Shown here piece by piece: positions 12,343 to 24,342 of a stretch of 64,000 bases of DNA. Source of the stretch: Inonotus obliquus. Its lineage: Eukaryota > Basidiomycota > Agaricomycetes > Hymenochaetales > Hymenochaetaceae. The number at the start of each line of letters is the position of its first letter. Position 1 is the stretch's first letter. The notes beneath the pieces are model-generated. The model made no database searches. It worked only from the letters and a program-made list of their open reading frames with translations, and was not told where the DNA came from. The stretch lies in contig JAJHTX010000010.1 in the NCBI GenBank assembly GCA_032164295.1, forward strand, positions 1,878,693 to 1,942,692, given 5' to 3'. The position numbers and the translations under genes were made by a program.

Positions 12343-13991
12343 GCTTTTCTACTTTAATTAGAATAACTATATCAAGGTAAATCTACCCTTGGACAGACAA
12401 ATGCAAATGCACAAACATGTAGTACAGACAGCAGCTGACTTTGTGAGAGAGTATACTGATGTATTTAGTAAAAAGAAATTCAAACATCTCCCAGAAAGAT
12501 GACCTTGGGATCATGCAATTAAACTTATATCGGGATTTCAACCCTCTGATTGCAAAATATACCTTCTCAGCCTTAAAGAACAAGAGATGTTGGATGAATT
12601 CCTCAAGGAGAACCTGTGTACTGGTTGCATCTGTCTCTCCAAGTCCCCCATAACTTCTCCCTTCTTCTTTGTCAAGAAAAAAGATGGCAAGCTTCATCCT
12701 GTTCAAGACTATCAATGGTTTAATAAAGACACAGTCAAGAATAAGTACTCATTGCTCCTCTTCCAAAAGCTTATTGATAAAACAAAGCGGGTAAAATACT
12801 TTATGAAATTAGATATATGATGGAGATACAACAACATCCAGATAAAGAGAGGTGATGAGTGGAAAGCAGCATTCCATACCAATTATGGTCTATCAAACTT
12901 ACAGTAATGTTTTTTGGCTTGACCAATTCGCCAGCAACATTCCAAGGTTTCACAAACAAAATACTTAAGGACCTCATCAATGATGGACATATTATCGTAT
13001 ACTTAGATGATATCCTCATCTTTGCACAAACACAGGCTCATCATGATCAACTAATGTGACAAGTCCTAGAAGTACTTCAAAGGCACAAACTTTGTCTAAA
13101 ACTAGAAAAGTATTTGTTTGTGCAGCCAAATGTAGAATATTTAGAATACATTGTAGGGAATGGAGAAGTTAGGATGGACCCAGCAAAGATAGCCACAGTC
13201 AAAGATTGGCCACAGTCCAAGAACAAGTACGAATTACAATAATTCTTAGGATTCTGTAACTAGTACCGCCGCTTTATCCTAGGCTTTAGCTACGTCGCCA
13301 AACTACTGTATATACTTACAGAGAAGGTAAAATGGGAATGGGGAACTGAACAAGTCAAGACCTTCAATTGTCTCAAGCAGCAGATATCTGAACAACCTGT
13401 ACTGGCAGTCTCTACAGATAACAATCAGTTCTGTATTGAATACAACTCGTTCAACTTTGCCAACTAAGCTAAACTCTCACAGAGAATCAATGAAAGATGA
13501 CAACCTATTGCCTTCAGGTTACAATCACTTAATGCAACAGAATGTAACTACGAAATTTATGATAAGGAGTTGCTAGTAATTATGGATTCTTTTGACAAGT
13601 GGCAACAATACCTTCTAGGAGTGTGACAAACATTTGAAATCTGGACTGATCACCTTAACCTCCAGTACTTTAAGAAGCTCCAAAAGCTAAATTATCGCTA
13701 AGCATGATGGGTCACAGAACTAGTGGAATATGACTTCAAGCTCTTCTATAAACCAGGATCTCAGATGATAAAAGCCGATCTTCTCTCGAGGTGAGCAGAC
13801 TATGAGAGAGAGGAGAACAACAATTCAAACATCACAATCCTCAAACCAGATTAGTTCATCAACAAAGTTCTAGTTGAATCTCTAGATGAGGACTTCATTA
13901 AACAAATCATGAAGGTAAGATCTATGGTGAATAGAGTTGTCAAGCTAGCTTTAGCAGAAAAGGATGATCAATAGGAGGTTCTATCAGTAAA
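12343..13991 (+). pseudogene. Reverse transcriptase-RNase H remnant of gypsy 2
   Basis: Recognisable blocks: FVREYTDVFSK and the N-terminal RT linker (12440), SPFFFVKKKDGKL (12660), FMKLDI (12800), FFGLTNSPATFQ (12910), the catalytic YLDDILIF (13000), and a thumb and connection with DPAKIATVKDWPQ. RNase H follows around 13430-13720 with a degraded first-Asp region and a retained DKELL/WTDH pattern. At least ten stops and one frameshift near 12900 break it. Its downstream end is cut by element B. Confidence 0.8.
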
Positions 13992-15269
13992 TGTGCAAGG
14001 TCACATTCAATACCAAAGTACTAAGATGAGGAGTGTATGGTATAAAAAAGGGGGAGGGCCAAATGAGGCAGTACTTATTAAGTACGCTTATAGTACTTGT
14101 TATCTGTAGAAGGAGGATGTAAAGGGAGTCAAAGGAATAATAGAAAGAGGTGCCGGACCAGCTAGATATTGGGGGGAATATGTTCTTGTCTGGAATCGAG
14201 AGAGTTGGTACTATGGGAAAAATGTTGGTACAGGTTGGTACTTAAACAAATAGAATTGGTATGTAAAGAAATGTTGCAAAACAAAAGGGTAGTACAGAAA
14301 TAAAAGGGTGGTATTAAAAAAATGTAGAAGGACAAAATGTCAGTACTGTGAGAAAAACATCGGTACAAGTTGGTACTGCAAGAAAACAGCTGGAATGGGG
14401 TGGTATAGCAAGAAACAGAATGAGGGAGACTGGTGGCTGAGAGTATTGACTGGACTGGGAAGCAAATTTGAGCCCTCGCATAGGAGGCTAACTCTTAAGG
14501 TTCACTTGAGATAGAACTGAGATGGAACTGAGATGGAACTTGAGACAAGACTGAGACAGAACTGAGAAGGGAGTGAGGAAATTTGAGCCCTCATGCTAGA
14601 GACTAGCTCCTAAGACTACCTAGAGAGCTACTACATACAGGAGGAGATATTTATACTACTATACTGTAGTTAGCTCATAAGTCTAAAAGGAGAAAGTAAA
14701 AAAAGGAAGATCAAATCACAAAAAAGTCTACAGAAAAATGTAATAAGGAAAGTGAATATAGTAGCGCCATTAGAGAGACAACAAGAAAGGGTTAGGTAGG
14801 ACAAGACACCAATGAAAATGTAGCATATAGTACCACTGGATGAAAAGTCCTCAGAACAAGATATTTGTGCCCCTGCCAATCAATACTGACACATTTCAGG
14901 TGGTACCAGACCCAAAAAACTTAACGAATACTGACTCTAAGCTTCTTCAAAGAACCGGCATGTATAGTCCAACTATCAGGAATGAATACCAGAGAGAGAG
15001 ATATCTGATCCATGTCATGAGAGCATGTTGAATCGTCAAAATGTCTTGGTACCAAGTTCTTCGCACTTGGTACTCTTGGCACCAGGATTTTTGGTGCTTA
15101 GTACTAGTACTCTTGACATTCAGTATCTTGAGAAATAGGACAGACAGTTTCCTTAGGTGTGCTGGTAGATACTGGAAAGTGTAGATGAGACTGTACCATA
15201 GCATAGGGTAAGCATAAAATGTGATATCAGACTCAATATCAAGCTTAGCTGTACGTAGTTCTCTTCACT
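13992..15269 (+). mobile_element. Element B copy 2 inside gypsy 2 pol
   Basis: Matches 3705-5021 from TGTGCAAGG to gttctcttcact. The gypsy frame before it (EVLSVN) and after it (DGLMLKQGCIYVLRD) are neighbouring parts of the integrase zinc-binding N-terminus, so the insertion point inside pol is clear to a few bases. No target duplication is certain. Confidence 0.65.
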
Positions 15270-16630
15270 GGATGGACTAATGCTCAAACAAGGATGCATC
15301 TATGTACTAAGAGACCAAAAACTGCAGGAGGACATCTTGCATACTCACTACGACTCTTGGATTGATGGACATCCAGGATAGTACAAAATAACAGAGCTGA
15401 TCACTTAAAACTATTGGTGGCCAGAGATTCATTATGATGTCTAATGATACATCTCAGGATGCGATACTTATCAATGGGTCAAAGCATATTGCACCAAGCC
15501 CAAAGCACCTCTCAACCCTAACGTAGTCCCATCTGCACCATGGGAGATAGTCTCAGTAGATCTTATCGGTGAACTGCCAGAATCACAAGGACATAATATA
15601 ATATGTGCAACAGTAGACCAGTTTAGCAAGATGATTCATCTGACACCAGTTGACACATCTCTTACTGCAGAAGAAATGGCCAAAATATATAGAGATCAGA
15701 TCTTCAGACTGCATGGCATTCTCCAGAAGTTCTTCCATAATTAAGGGCCTCAGTGCGAGTTGAAGTTCATAAAGGAATTCTACAAGCTGCTAGGAATTGA
15801 AGCTAATGCATCTACAGTATTCTACCTACAGACAGACGAACAGATAGAGCGCATCAACCAAGAGGTAAAACAATACCTGCACATCTTTATCAACCATCAT
15901 CAGTCGAATTGGGTAGAATAGCTAGCGTTGGCCAAGTTTGCATATAATGACAAAGAGCACTTGTCAATCAAACAGTCCCTCTTCTTCATCAACTATGGAA
16001 GATATCTATATAAAAGGACTAAACCACAACGTGAAGCAATAAATAAAACGGCCAAGCAGTTTGCAGATCGGATGCAGCATGTTCATGAAGAGACTCACAT
16101 GGCAATCAAGGAGGCAGCTGACATAAGAAATAGTACTATGATCACAAGAAAGGAAACTTACACCTCTATGAACCTGGTGATCAAGTAATGCTAGAAGGGG
16201 TGAACATTTTCTCTAACCGACTCATGAAGAAATTAGGCTACAAACAATATAGTCTCTTTATCATAGAGAAGAAGGTTGGTCTGGCAGCGTACAAGCTCAA
16301 ACTACCTCCTTGATAGCGTTGTGTACATTCTGTGTTCAATGAAGTGCTTCTCACCCTCTATTGTCAACCAAAGTTTCTTTCACAGCAACGTGAAACCCCA
16401 CCTCTGCCAGACTTAAAGGATGGAGTAGAAGAATTTGAAGTTGAAGAAATCCTTGATGTCAGGCAATGGTAGAGAAAGAAGAAATACTTGATACACTGGA
16501 AGGGATATCCTGAATCTGAACGTACTTGGGAACCTAAAGCCAACTTGGAAAATGCGCAGGAAGAAATTGAGGAATTCTACCAGCGACACCCAGAGGCATT
16601 GTACATGACCAATATATGTCAAGTTCTTTA
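15270..16630 (+). pseudogene. Integrase and chromodomain remnant of gypsy 2
   Basis: Integrase blocks in order: the HHCC-type N-terminus (HTHYDSWIDGHPG, CDTYQWVK), the first catalytic Asp in VSVDLIGELP, the second Asp region around 15740 where the usual S-D/N is degraded (HN then a stop), and the Glu block QTDEQIERINQEV. An 86-codon open stretch follows (15928-16188). A chromodomain lies at about 16425-16580: EFEVEEILDVRQW, a stop, then KKYLIHWKGYPESERTWEP. Stops at roughly ten positions make it inactive. Confidence 0.8.
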
Positions 16631-16665
16631 AGCAGCTGAGACATCCACCTTAGAGAAGAGGGTTA

Positions 16666-16995
16666 TATTATAAACTCGCATTCATTTTCTCTTCTCTTCT
16701 CTTTTCTTTTATTCTTCTGTCATCTGACCTGCTAATCACATGCATTCTTTATTTGTCACGCTCTCTTAGTAATTAGTCACCTGACCCAGAACCTTCTACT
16801 TAGTAATAGCGGCTGTTGCACAGTCACACTGTAGGGTATATAAGCTCGTAGTACTCTCCTGTACCCTAGCTTTGACCTGATCTAACCTCAGTTAGCAGTA
16901 GCCTAATCTATTTTCTTCACTACTGCCCTCTGTGCAGCAACTGAGTAAAGGCATAGCCTGGCAGTAAACCAGTGCTGTTAGCTGTCGCTAATACA
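16666..16995 (+). repeat. 3' LTR of gypsy 2
   Basis: Partner of 6863-7198. Contains the same gggtatataag promoter motif (16834-16844) and ends ...gctgtcgctaataca. It is followed directly by fold-back family sequence. Confidence 0.8.
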
Positions 16996-17000
16996 CACAG

Positions 17001-17299
17001 CTCACAATACACTTCAAATTCATTCTCTAAATTCACAGATAATCTATCTGAGTATTATGAGACACTTATGTGTGCTGTAAACCCAGAACTGAGTGCAGAA
17101 AATTTAGTATAGTATATGAAAAATACATGAAAACTCAGCATTTTGTATCATTTTGAACTCAATTCTTTTATCATTTTCACTCATTGTTGTTGGAGTTTGA
17201 AAGACACAGTTGAAACATGAATTAAGCAACTTAGATGACATGAAACAGTCAAGTTTGTACAGGGAATTCCATAAGAATTTGAACACATAATTGTTTCTG
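17001..17299 (-). repeat. Fold-back family copy next to gypsy 2
   Basis: Read on the minus strand this is a diverged copy of the arm at 17300-17690, running from the gggtttacagcac word to the gccgaaaac motif. It contains an uninterrupted gtacagggaattccataag (17257-17275), which is the empty version of the site where the TIR element at 29237-31667 is inserted in another copy. Confidence 0.7.
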
Positions 17300-18291
17300 T
17301 TTTCGGCCCCTTCAGTACCTCAGAACACAAAATAAATCGTATCTCACTCAATTCTGGCCTATTTCGCATCATCTAAGTTGCTAAATTCATACCCCGATCG
17401 TGCCGTCCAAACTGTAACAAACCCAAGCAAAATAGGGCAAGAATTGACCCCAAAATAGTACAAAATGTCGTTTTTTCATATATTTCTCATGTACATTTTT
17501 TCCTACACTCAATCCTGGGTCTGCAGCACCCACAAGTGTCTCAGAATGCTCAGATGTAATAACTGTGAATTTAGGAACTGCATTTGGGATGTATTATAAG
17601 GTGTATGTGCTGGTCTAGAGCATGCCTGGAAGGCAGAAATGCTCCCTCATCCCTCAAGCTCCCTATGTCCTAGAAAAAATATCTGAGGCCAAATTCATGC
17701 ATAGAAACTCATTTGGAGTAAATTGAAACTCATCTGAGCCTCTCCCAGAGCAAATGGATATGTTGGGAAGCTGGGGAAAGGAAGGGAAGCATGGTGCATA
17801 TGCCCTGTCTCCCCTATCTCAAAAAATGCACCAATCCTCATAGCAGACATAAGAAGTACTCAAATTGCTTTTAATAGACATGGAATGAATTTACATGTAT
17901 AAGATTGGCCTCAGATATATCTTCTTGGGGCATGGGGAGAGAGGGGAGGGAGGGGGAATTTTTACCTTCCAGGCATGCCCCAGAACAGCACATACACCTT
18001 ATAATACATCCCAAATGCAGTTCCTAAATTCACAGTTATTACATCTGAGCATTCTGAGACACTTGTGGGTGCTGCAGACCCAGGATTGAGTGTAGGAAAA
18101 AATGTACATAAGAAATACATGAAAAAATGACATTTTGTGCTATTTTGGGGTCAATTCTTGCCCTATTTTGCTCGGGTTTGTTACAGTTTGGATGGCATGA
18201 TCGGGGTATGAATTTAGCAACTTAGATGATGCGAAATGGGCCAGAATTGAGTGAGATACGATTTATTTTGTGTTCTGAGATACTGGGGAGT
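17300..18291. repeat. Fold-back inverted repeat of about 1 kb
   Basis: The left arm (17300-17690) and right arm (about 17915-18291) are inverted copies over some 370 bases. Examples are ctcagaacacaaaataaatc at left against its complement at 18255-18275, and gcatgcctggaaggcagaaa at left against its complement near 17970. A 220-base loop lies between. It has no coding potential and resembles a fold-back or MITE-type DNA element. The gypsy 1 element is inserted at its right edge. Confidence 0.8.
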
Positions 18292-18293
18292 GG

Positions 18294-18568
18294 TGTAATC
18301 CCCTGATTACAACAGCAGTTATTTCATCATAGTTAATTATAGTTCATAGACTACGACATCACAGGTTACATCATGATCTACGCATGACCACATGATGTGG
18401 TTGTGCCCTTGTAGTATAAGTAGATAGTATCTCTTCCCCTTTTCATTGTCGATCCCCACACAACTGTATCCCCTTTCCTTCCACCTTCCATTCGACCGTT
18501 ATTCCTTAGAATGCTTTACAATACCAGAGTTCGTGCCAACTCAGCTCTTAGTGTGACCGACTGTTTCA
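18294..18568 (+). repeat. 5' LTR of gypsy 1
   Basis: TG...CA bounded, 275 bp, with the short inverted ends TGTAATC / ...TTTCA. It is preceded by the target duplication AGTGG. Confidence 0.93.
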
Positions 18569-18804
18569 CTTTTTTTTGAGTTTCACGCGAACTTAGACAC
18601 TGTGACTGTGCAGACTGCGCACGCCTCTGGTCTCGGATCCTCCTTAACTCATCCCTAAAGACACTCCCTTGTGTCCCGGCTCCTGTGCTACCCCTGTCTC
18701 TTGGCTGTGCCCCCCTCTGCCTTACCTGCGACTTATAAGGAACTGCTCGCTCTTGCTCTCACGCCTGCTCCTGCTCAGAACAGCTTAGAACAGCTCAGAA
18801 TTGC

Positions 18805-21800
18805 TTGCACTTGCACAAGCTACTCGCCCTAGCTCCGTCTCCAACAATGCCATGCCCCCTTGCCCAGTTCCGCGATTTCAAGCCCAACATGGCCCCCATT
18901 GTCACTGATGGCCGCATGACTCCAAAATTTCTGTCAGAGTACGTCCGTTACTGCCGTGCCTTCTTCTCACACAAAGGGATTGCAAAAGACGACCAAGTCC
19001 GCTCTATCATCCATGGCCTGGGACCCATCGAAGTGCAGACCTGGTATGCCGGGCAAGCAGAAAACGTTAAAGAAATGTCGTTCGAAGACTTCCACACCTT
19101 ACCGAAAAGCATCGTCCTTGATTGCAATTGGGAACTGCAAGTGCGGAATTACATTCAAAACCTACAACAGGATGGCAAGAAAGCCAATGAATTCTATTTT
19201 GAGATTCTCGCCAAGAACCAGCTTCTCGCAGACACTTCCTTTGCCCTCAGTAATCAGGAAATGCGCTTCCTTCTGTCCACCCGTTTTGACGATGATCTCA
19301 AGATGCTCATCAACGATCCTGCGATACAGGGTACAGAAGCCTTCGACCAGTGGCTCCTCATGGTTTTCGAGGCTGATGACCGTGCCCGCACGCAATGTCT
19401 CATCGTTGCCAACACCCTACGTCACGAGAAGGACAAGCATACCACCCAGTCAGCCCCTGCCAGTCTCCCACCAAGGCACCCTTACCCCCCGGGCTTCAAC
19501 AGAAATGTCCCTCACAAGGCGAGTAACACCACTGGTCGCCTGACCCCCGATGAACGTATTGTGTTGGATCGTCACAATGGTTGCTACAAGTGCAAATACT
19601 TCTATGCAAACCATATCTCTAGGAACTGTCGCGTACCTGCCTCTGCAGTCAACAAAGCCCCGCTTACAGATGCGGAAGGTCTCAAGGTCCGCCCAAAACA
19701 TTTGCCAACCCTCCCGCCCATTCGAACGTGTTCTGCCCTGGTTGCGTTCATACAAGAGGAGGATTGGATGACCCAAATCCCAGAATATGCTGTCGCCGCC
19801 CTCCAACTTGACAGCCCCATTTCTGAAGTGTCGTTCACTTCCACATTTGAAGAGATCGTTGCCGCTGCGGATGACGATGTAGACATGCCGTCCGCGGTGT
19901 TAGTAGGCGACTCTGATGAGTACGTAACTATCTGCGACTCACCAATAATGTGGCATTGTTTGCTAGACGGGCCCTCTACCTTTCCTCCTTGTTCTGTAAC
20001 AGCTCTTATTGACAATGGTTCATCACTAGTAATTATTAAGGATTCGCTCGTCTGCCAACTTGGTCTCAAACGCTACCCACTGCCTAAACCAATCCCTATC
20101 TGACTGGCACTAGGAATCAGCGCGAAGAAAGTTTCTCTCTCTGAATTTGTAAAAATCGCTCTCAGAACTTGTGATCCTAACTGGAAGTCTCGTACCATTA
20201 CCGCTATTATCGTGCCTAGCCCCTGTGCTCCCCTTATCTTAGGCATGCCCTTTCTCAAAGGTAATAAAGTTTGTATTCATCATGGAGATAGTACCATCCT
20301 TTTCCCATCCTACCACCCTCACCCATCCACCTCTCCTACCTCTGAAAATACCCCTATGCAATCAGATGCCGCTTCCAAACGTATGGTAGCATTCCTTTGG
20401 GGCAAAGAGCACCAACGTTCCAGGCCCGATCTTATAGCACTCCAGAATTGGTTCCAAAAGGCTTTTGCTGACCTGTTTCCAGCCGAGCTCTCACATGTCA
20501 ATCAACTACCGACCAACGTCTACCACCGCTTCAAACTGATAGACCCAAAGAAGGTAATTAAAATGTGACAATATTCATGTCCACGCAAATATCGGGAGGC
20601 CTGGCAAACTCTCCTCAAGGAATATATAGATGCTGGCCATTTACGTCCTTCCTCCAGCCCTTTCTCTTTGCCTGCCTTTCTCATTGCCAAAGCTGATCCT
20701 CAAGCACTTCCAAGGATAGTTTGCGACTACCGCAAACTGAATGGTAACACGGTACCCGACAATTTCCCCCTGCCCCGTGTTGACGACATCCTAGCGGATT
20801 GCGCCAAAGGTAAGATCTGGGGAAAGATTGACATGACTAACACCTTCTTTCAGACTAGAGTTCACCCAGACGACATTCCTCTCACTGCCATCAACACTCC
20901 GCTTGGGCTCTACAAGTGGACAGTTATGCCCATGGGTTGCCGCAATGCACCAGCCACACACCAGAGACACATGACAGCAGCTCTGCATCAATTTATTGGC
21001 AAGATTTGTCACGTTTACCTTGATGACATTATAATTTGGTCGGCGGACCTCGAGGAACATCAAGTTAATGTGGAAATCGTCCTGCAGACTCTAAGAGAAG
21101 CACATCTTTATTGTTCTTCTAAAAAGACTAAACTGTTTTGCGATTCCATACAGTTTCTTGAGTCTGTCATTGATAAAGACGGCATTCATGCAGACCCAAG
21201 CAAGATCGAACAGATTGTGTCCTGGCCAACACCCTCTTCCTCCATGGAAGTCCAGCAGTTTCTTGGGCTCGTTCATTTTGTTGCCTCCTACCTTCCAAAC
21301 ATTGCGACCCATACGTCAATCCTTGACACTCTCACCTCAAAGGAGGCTGACAGGTGTTTTCCGCCATGGACAACCCGCCTCCAACAAGCATTCGAGGCTA
21401 TAAAGCAACTTGTCACCTCATCCAACTGCCTCACAGTAATCAACCACGAAAACCCGGGTGAGAACCGAATATTTCTTCATACTGATGCCTCAGATACTCA
21501 CACAGGGGCTGTCTTATCCTTTGGACCAACCCCAGAAACTGCACGTCCTGTTGCATACGATTCGCAGTCCCTCAAAGGTGCTGAAAAGAACTTGCCTGTG
21601 CATGAGAAGGAGCTACTTGCCATAGTCCGTGCCCTCAAAAAGTTTCGATCTGACCTGCTTGGGCAACACTTCACCATTTTCACCAACCATAAGACCCTCC
21701 TATCCTTTCAAACACAGCATAACCTCTCCCGGAGACAGGCCAGATGGCAGGAGTTCCTCGCTCAATATGTGTTCGACATAAAATACATACCCGGCCCAAA

Positions 21801-22653
21801 GAACTCTGCCGCAGACGCACTATCCCGCTTCCCCAACAGGCCCTCAAGCCGCATAACAGACAAACAGTTCCCCATTCTATTAGCCCCATGTCTTTCCATC
21901 TCCCTTGCAGACAAATTTGTTCAACAGATCAAGGAGAACTATCGAAACAACCCTTTCTGCCAAAAGTTACTTGCAAATCCGACGAGCTCTCTTGGCATTG
22001 AAGTGCAAAATGGACTCATCTACCTCGGTGAGCATCTAGTACTGCCAAGAACCAATCATATTCGCGAACAGTTCTTCCATCTGGCCCACGATGCTATGGG
22101 GCACTATGGGACGGACAAAACATACGCGGCCTTATGAACCTCGTACTACTGGCTGAACATGCACTCCGACCTCGAAAATTCCTACATCAAACAGTGCGAT
22201 ACCTGTCAACGCAATAAGTCGTCCAACCGTAAACTGGTAGGCCCTTTACACCCTCTCCCGCTTGCTGACCACAGGGGGGAAACTATTTTCATTGATTTTG
22301 TAGGGCCGCTCCCCACAGATCACGGCTTTAACGGCCTTGTTACTATTACTCATCAGCTCAACTCTGACGTTGGAATAGCGCCCATCAAAATGAATCAAAC
22401 CCCAGAGGATTTCGTGCAAACCTTCTTCGACCACTGGTACTGCGAAAACGGTCTACCGCTTTCCATTGTCTCCGACCGCGACCATCTATTCACCTCTAAA
22501 TTCTGGAAGGCCTTACATCGACTAACAGGGGTCAAAATCAAGATGTCAACCGCGTTCCACCCCCAAACGGATGGTAAGAGTGAAAGAACTAATAGAACTG
22601 TAATTCAAGCACTACGGTTCTATGTCAACCGACAACAGAAAGGCTGGGTCCAG
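18805..22653 (+). pseudogene. gag-pol of gypsy 1, first part (three TGA stops)
   Basis: A single frame from 18805 (an internal Met at 18847 is also possible). Capsid; zinc knuckle CYKCKYFYANHISRNC at about residue 260 (CX2CX6HX4C); protease with ALIDNGSS near residue 405; RT with FVCDYRKLN-type and VYLDDII blocks (about 20720-21040); RNase H with LHTDAS (21475); integrase HHCC and catalytic D, D, E in FIDFVG, SDRD and KSERTNR. The frame is stopped by TGA at 20101-20103, 20566-20568 and 22135-22137 but never shifted. In each case Arg (CGA) is the likely ancestral codon. Element A copy 3 begins directly after GWVQ. Confidence 0.9.
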
Positions 22654-24342
22654 TAAAGGGTAATACCGGAGGCTACAATCGATATGGGCTTAATTCTGCG
22701 ATTCTACCGCTTCTTCCAATTAACAATACTTCTGCGATTCTACTGCTTCTTACTTCTCTTCGGACCACGGTACTTCTGCCGTCCTATCTACACCTACGGT
22801 TCCAACGAAGTACGAGGCTTCTGCGATTCGACAAGGCTAAGACCATGTGTTTAGCCAGACTTCTGCGCCATTACCGAATCACCAATCCCTACGCCCGTCT
22901 TCCATCACAGTACCGAACCACCAGACTTCGATACCGATGATACCGATACAGTACCGTCTACCCGTCCTGATACCGACACTTAATAGTCCACACCCTCGAT
23001 GGCCCATACCGAGGGAAAGGCTCACAAGCTGCGATCGGTCTGCCATACGTTGCTGCGAAGAGTTGGATCATTATCAAAGCTCCAAGTCCGACGGTCTGCC
23101 CTTCTGAACCGCCGTGCATCAATACCGATGGTCCACTCTAGTACCGAAGTCCGTGACATGTGCTAGGTTGAGACCATGCCCTCGGAGATCTACGTCGAGA
23201 GAAAGGTTGGGAAATGAATCAGGTCCGCCGTACGCCACTTCGATCTCGGAGGAGACCATTGATCCGACTCGGAGGCGAAGCCAAGCAATGCCCAGTCGAG
23301 TCAGGCAATGCGTACCAATCGATATCGAGGGGTTTGAGCGATCTCATTGATGCCCAGGGACGATCCCAGCGTACTGATTGGTACCGAGCGATAGAGTACC
23401 CCAATGCCAAGATTAGGTTGTACCGACATATCAACATCGGAGCACGCTGTCCGATCGCTTGGAAGACGCCCAGACTGACACCGCACGGATCATGATACTA
23501 GAACAAAGGTAAATCAGGATGACGTGCTTGAGAAGATGACAGGGCCATCGCCAGGAGCGCCCATGTGGTAGCTTGAGACACGTCCTTATTTTAGCGCTGG
23601 TCGACGTCGGTACCGCCACCCTACCTCAGTATCACTCGTCATGGGTTTTCATTGGGTTCATGTTTCGTCCCACCCTATTCTTAGCCATCCCCTGATAAAA
23701 CTTCTTATTCATTCATCGTCTTATGTTTCCCCTGATTATATTTTTACATTCATTTCGACCTTATGTTCCCCTTCTTGTACCGGATTGTGGTACAATTTGA
23801 CTTGTAAAAACTCCCCATTTGGTATCTTGAATGGCTACGGTATTATGGTATTTATAGCCTGCATGTTCTACTGTAGCAGACCAGCTAATCTGAGAGGAAC
23901 TTCCAGAGTGAAGGTCCGGGTTTTGCTCATCTCGTTCAAGCCCCCATTCATTTGTCTCATCTCGTAGTCGCCAGTATCGATACCGGTAGTCGTCGTTATC
24001 ATCTTCGTCATCCTCACCTCTCGTCTCACAACTAGTCCTATCAGAAACACCCCCTCTGCTTGTCTTCTCTACTGCTTCGTTCTCACTAGCACAATACTGG
24101 ACAACAAACGACTCAGTATCGACAGATTTGTCTCGGTATTGATCGTCTCCTGATACCTCGTCTCTTGAGTGGTCACCTAGAGCCCCCTGTACTCATCAAT
24201 CCAGCCAGGCCCTACTATCTCTCTTGACGACTTGTCTGTGACAGTACGACTTAGTACCACCACGTACCAGCCCTCCCAATGCACCTAAATCGTACCCCCC
24301 TCGTCCGGTACTTTTGATACTGGCCGTGTTCTCGCACATTCA
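22654..24342 (+). mobile_element. Element A copy 3, young, inside gypsy 1 integrase
   Basis: 1689 bp, bounded CCAG|TAAAGGG ... CACATTCA|CCGG. Removing it with one copy of the 4-base duplication joins GWV-R-ALPRVRF of the integrase without a gap, so both ends are fixed by the reading frame. It is colinear with copies 1 and 2 but keeps many CG sites, for example gataccgatgataccgata where copy 1 has aataccaataatactgata. Open frames in it (22847-23495 on both strands) are chance frames. No transposase or RT is present, so it is non-autonomous. Confidence 0.88.

Larger units (their letters stand above)
6863..16995 (+). mobile_element. Decayed Ty3/gypsy chromovirus (gypsy 2), nested
   Basis: Flanked by matching LTRs (6863-7198 and 16666-16995). 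Inside, in order on the plus strand, are remnants of gag, a zinc knuckle, aspartic protease, reverse transcriptase, RNase H, integrase and a C-terminal chromodomain. The order PR-RT-RH-IN places it in Ty3/gypsy, and the chromodomain in the chromovirus branch. Element A (10154-12339) splits it between protease and RT, and element B (13992-15269) splits it between RNase H and integrase. Without these it would be about 6.7 kb. Numerous stops and several frameshifts make it non-functional. No matching target duplication is seen (gattg left, cacag right). Confidence 0.85.

Noticed and set aside
22847..23619. Overlapping open frames on both strands in element A copy 3
   Set aside because: Arg/Ser-rich chance frames in CG-rich non-coding sequence, not conserved in copies 1 and 2.
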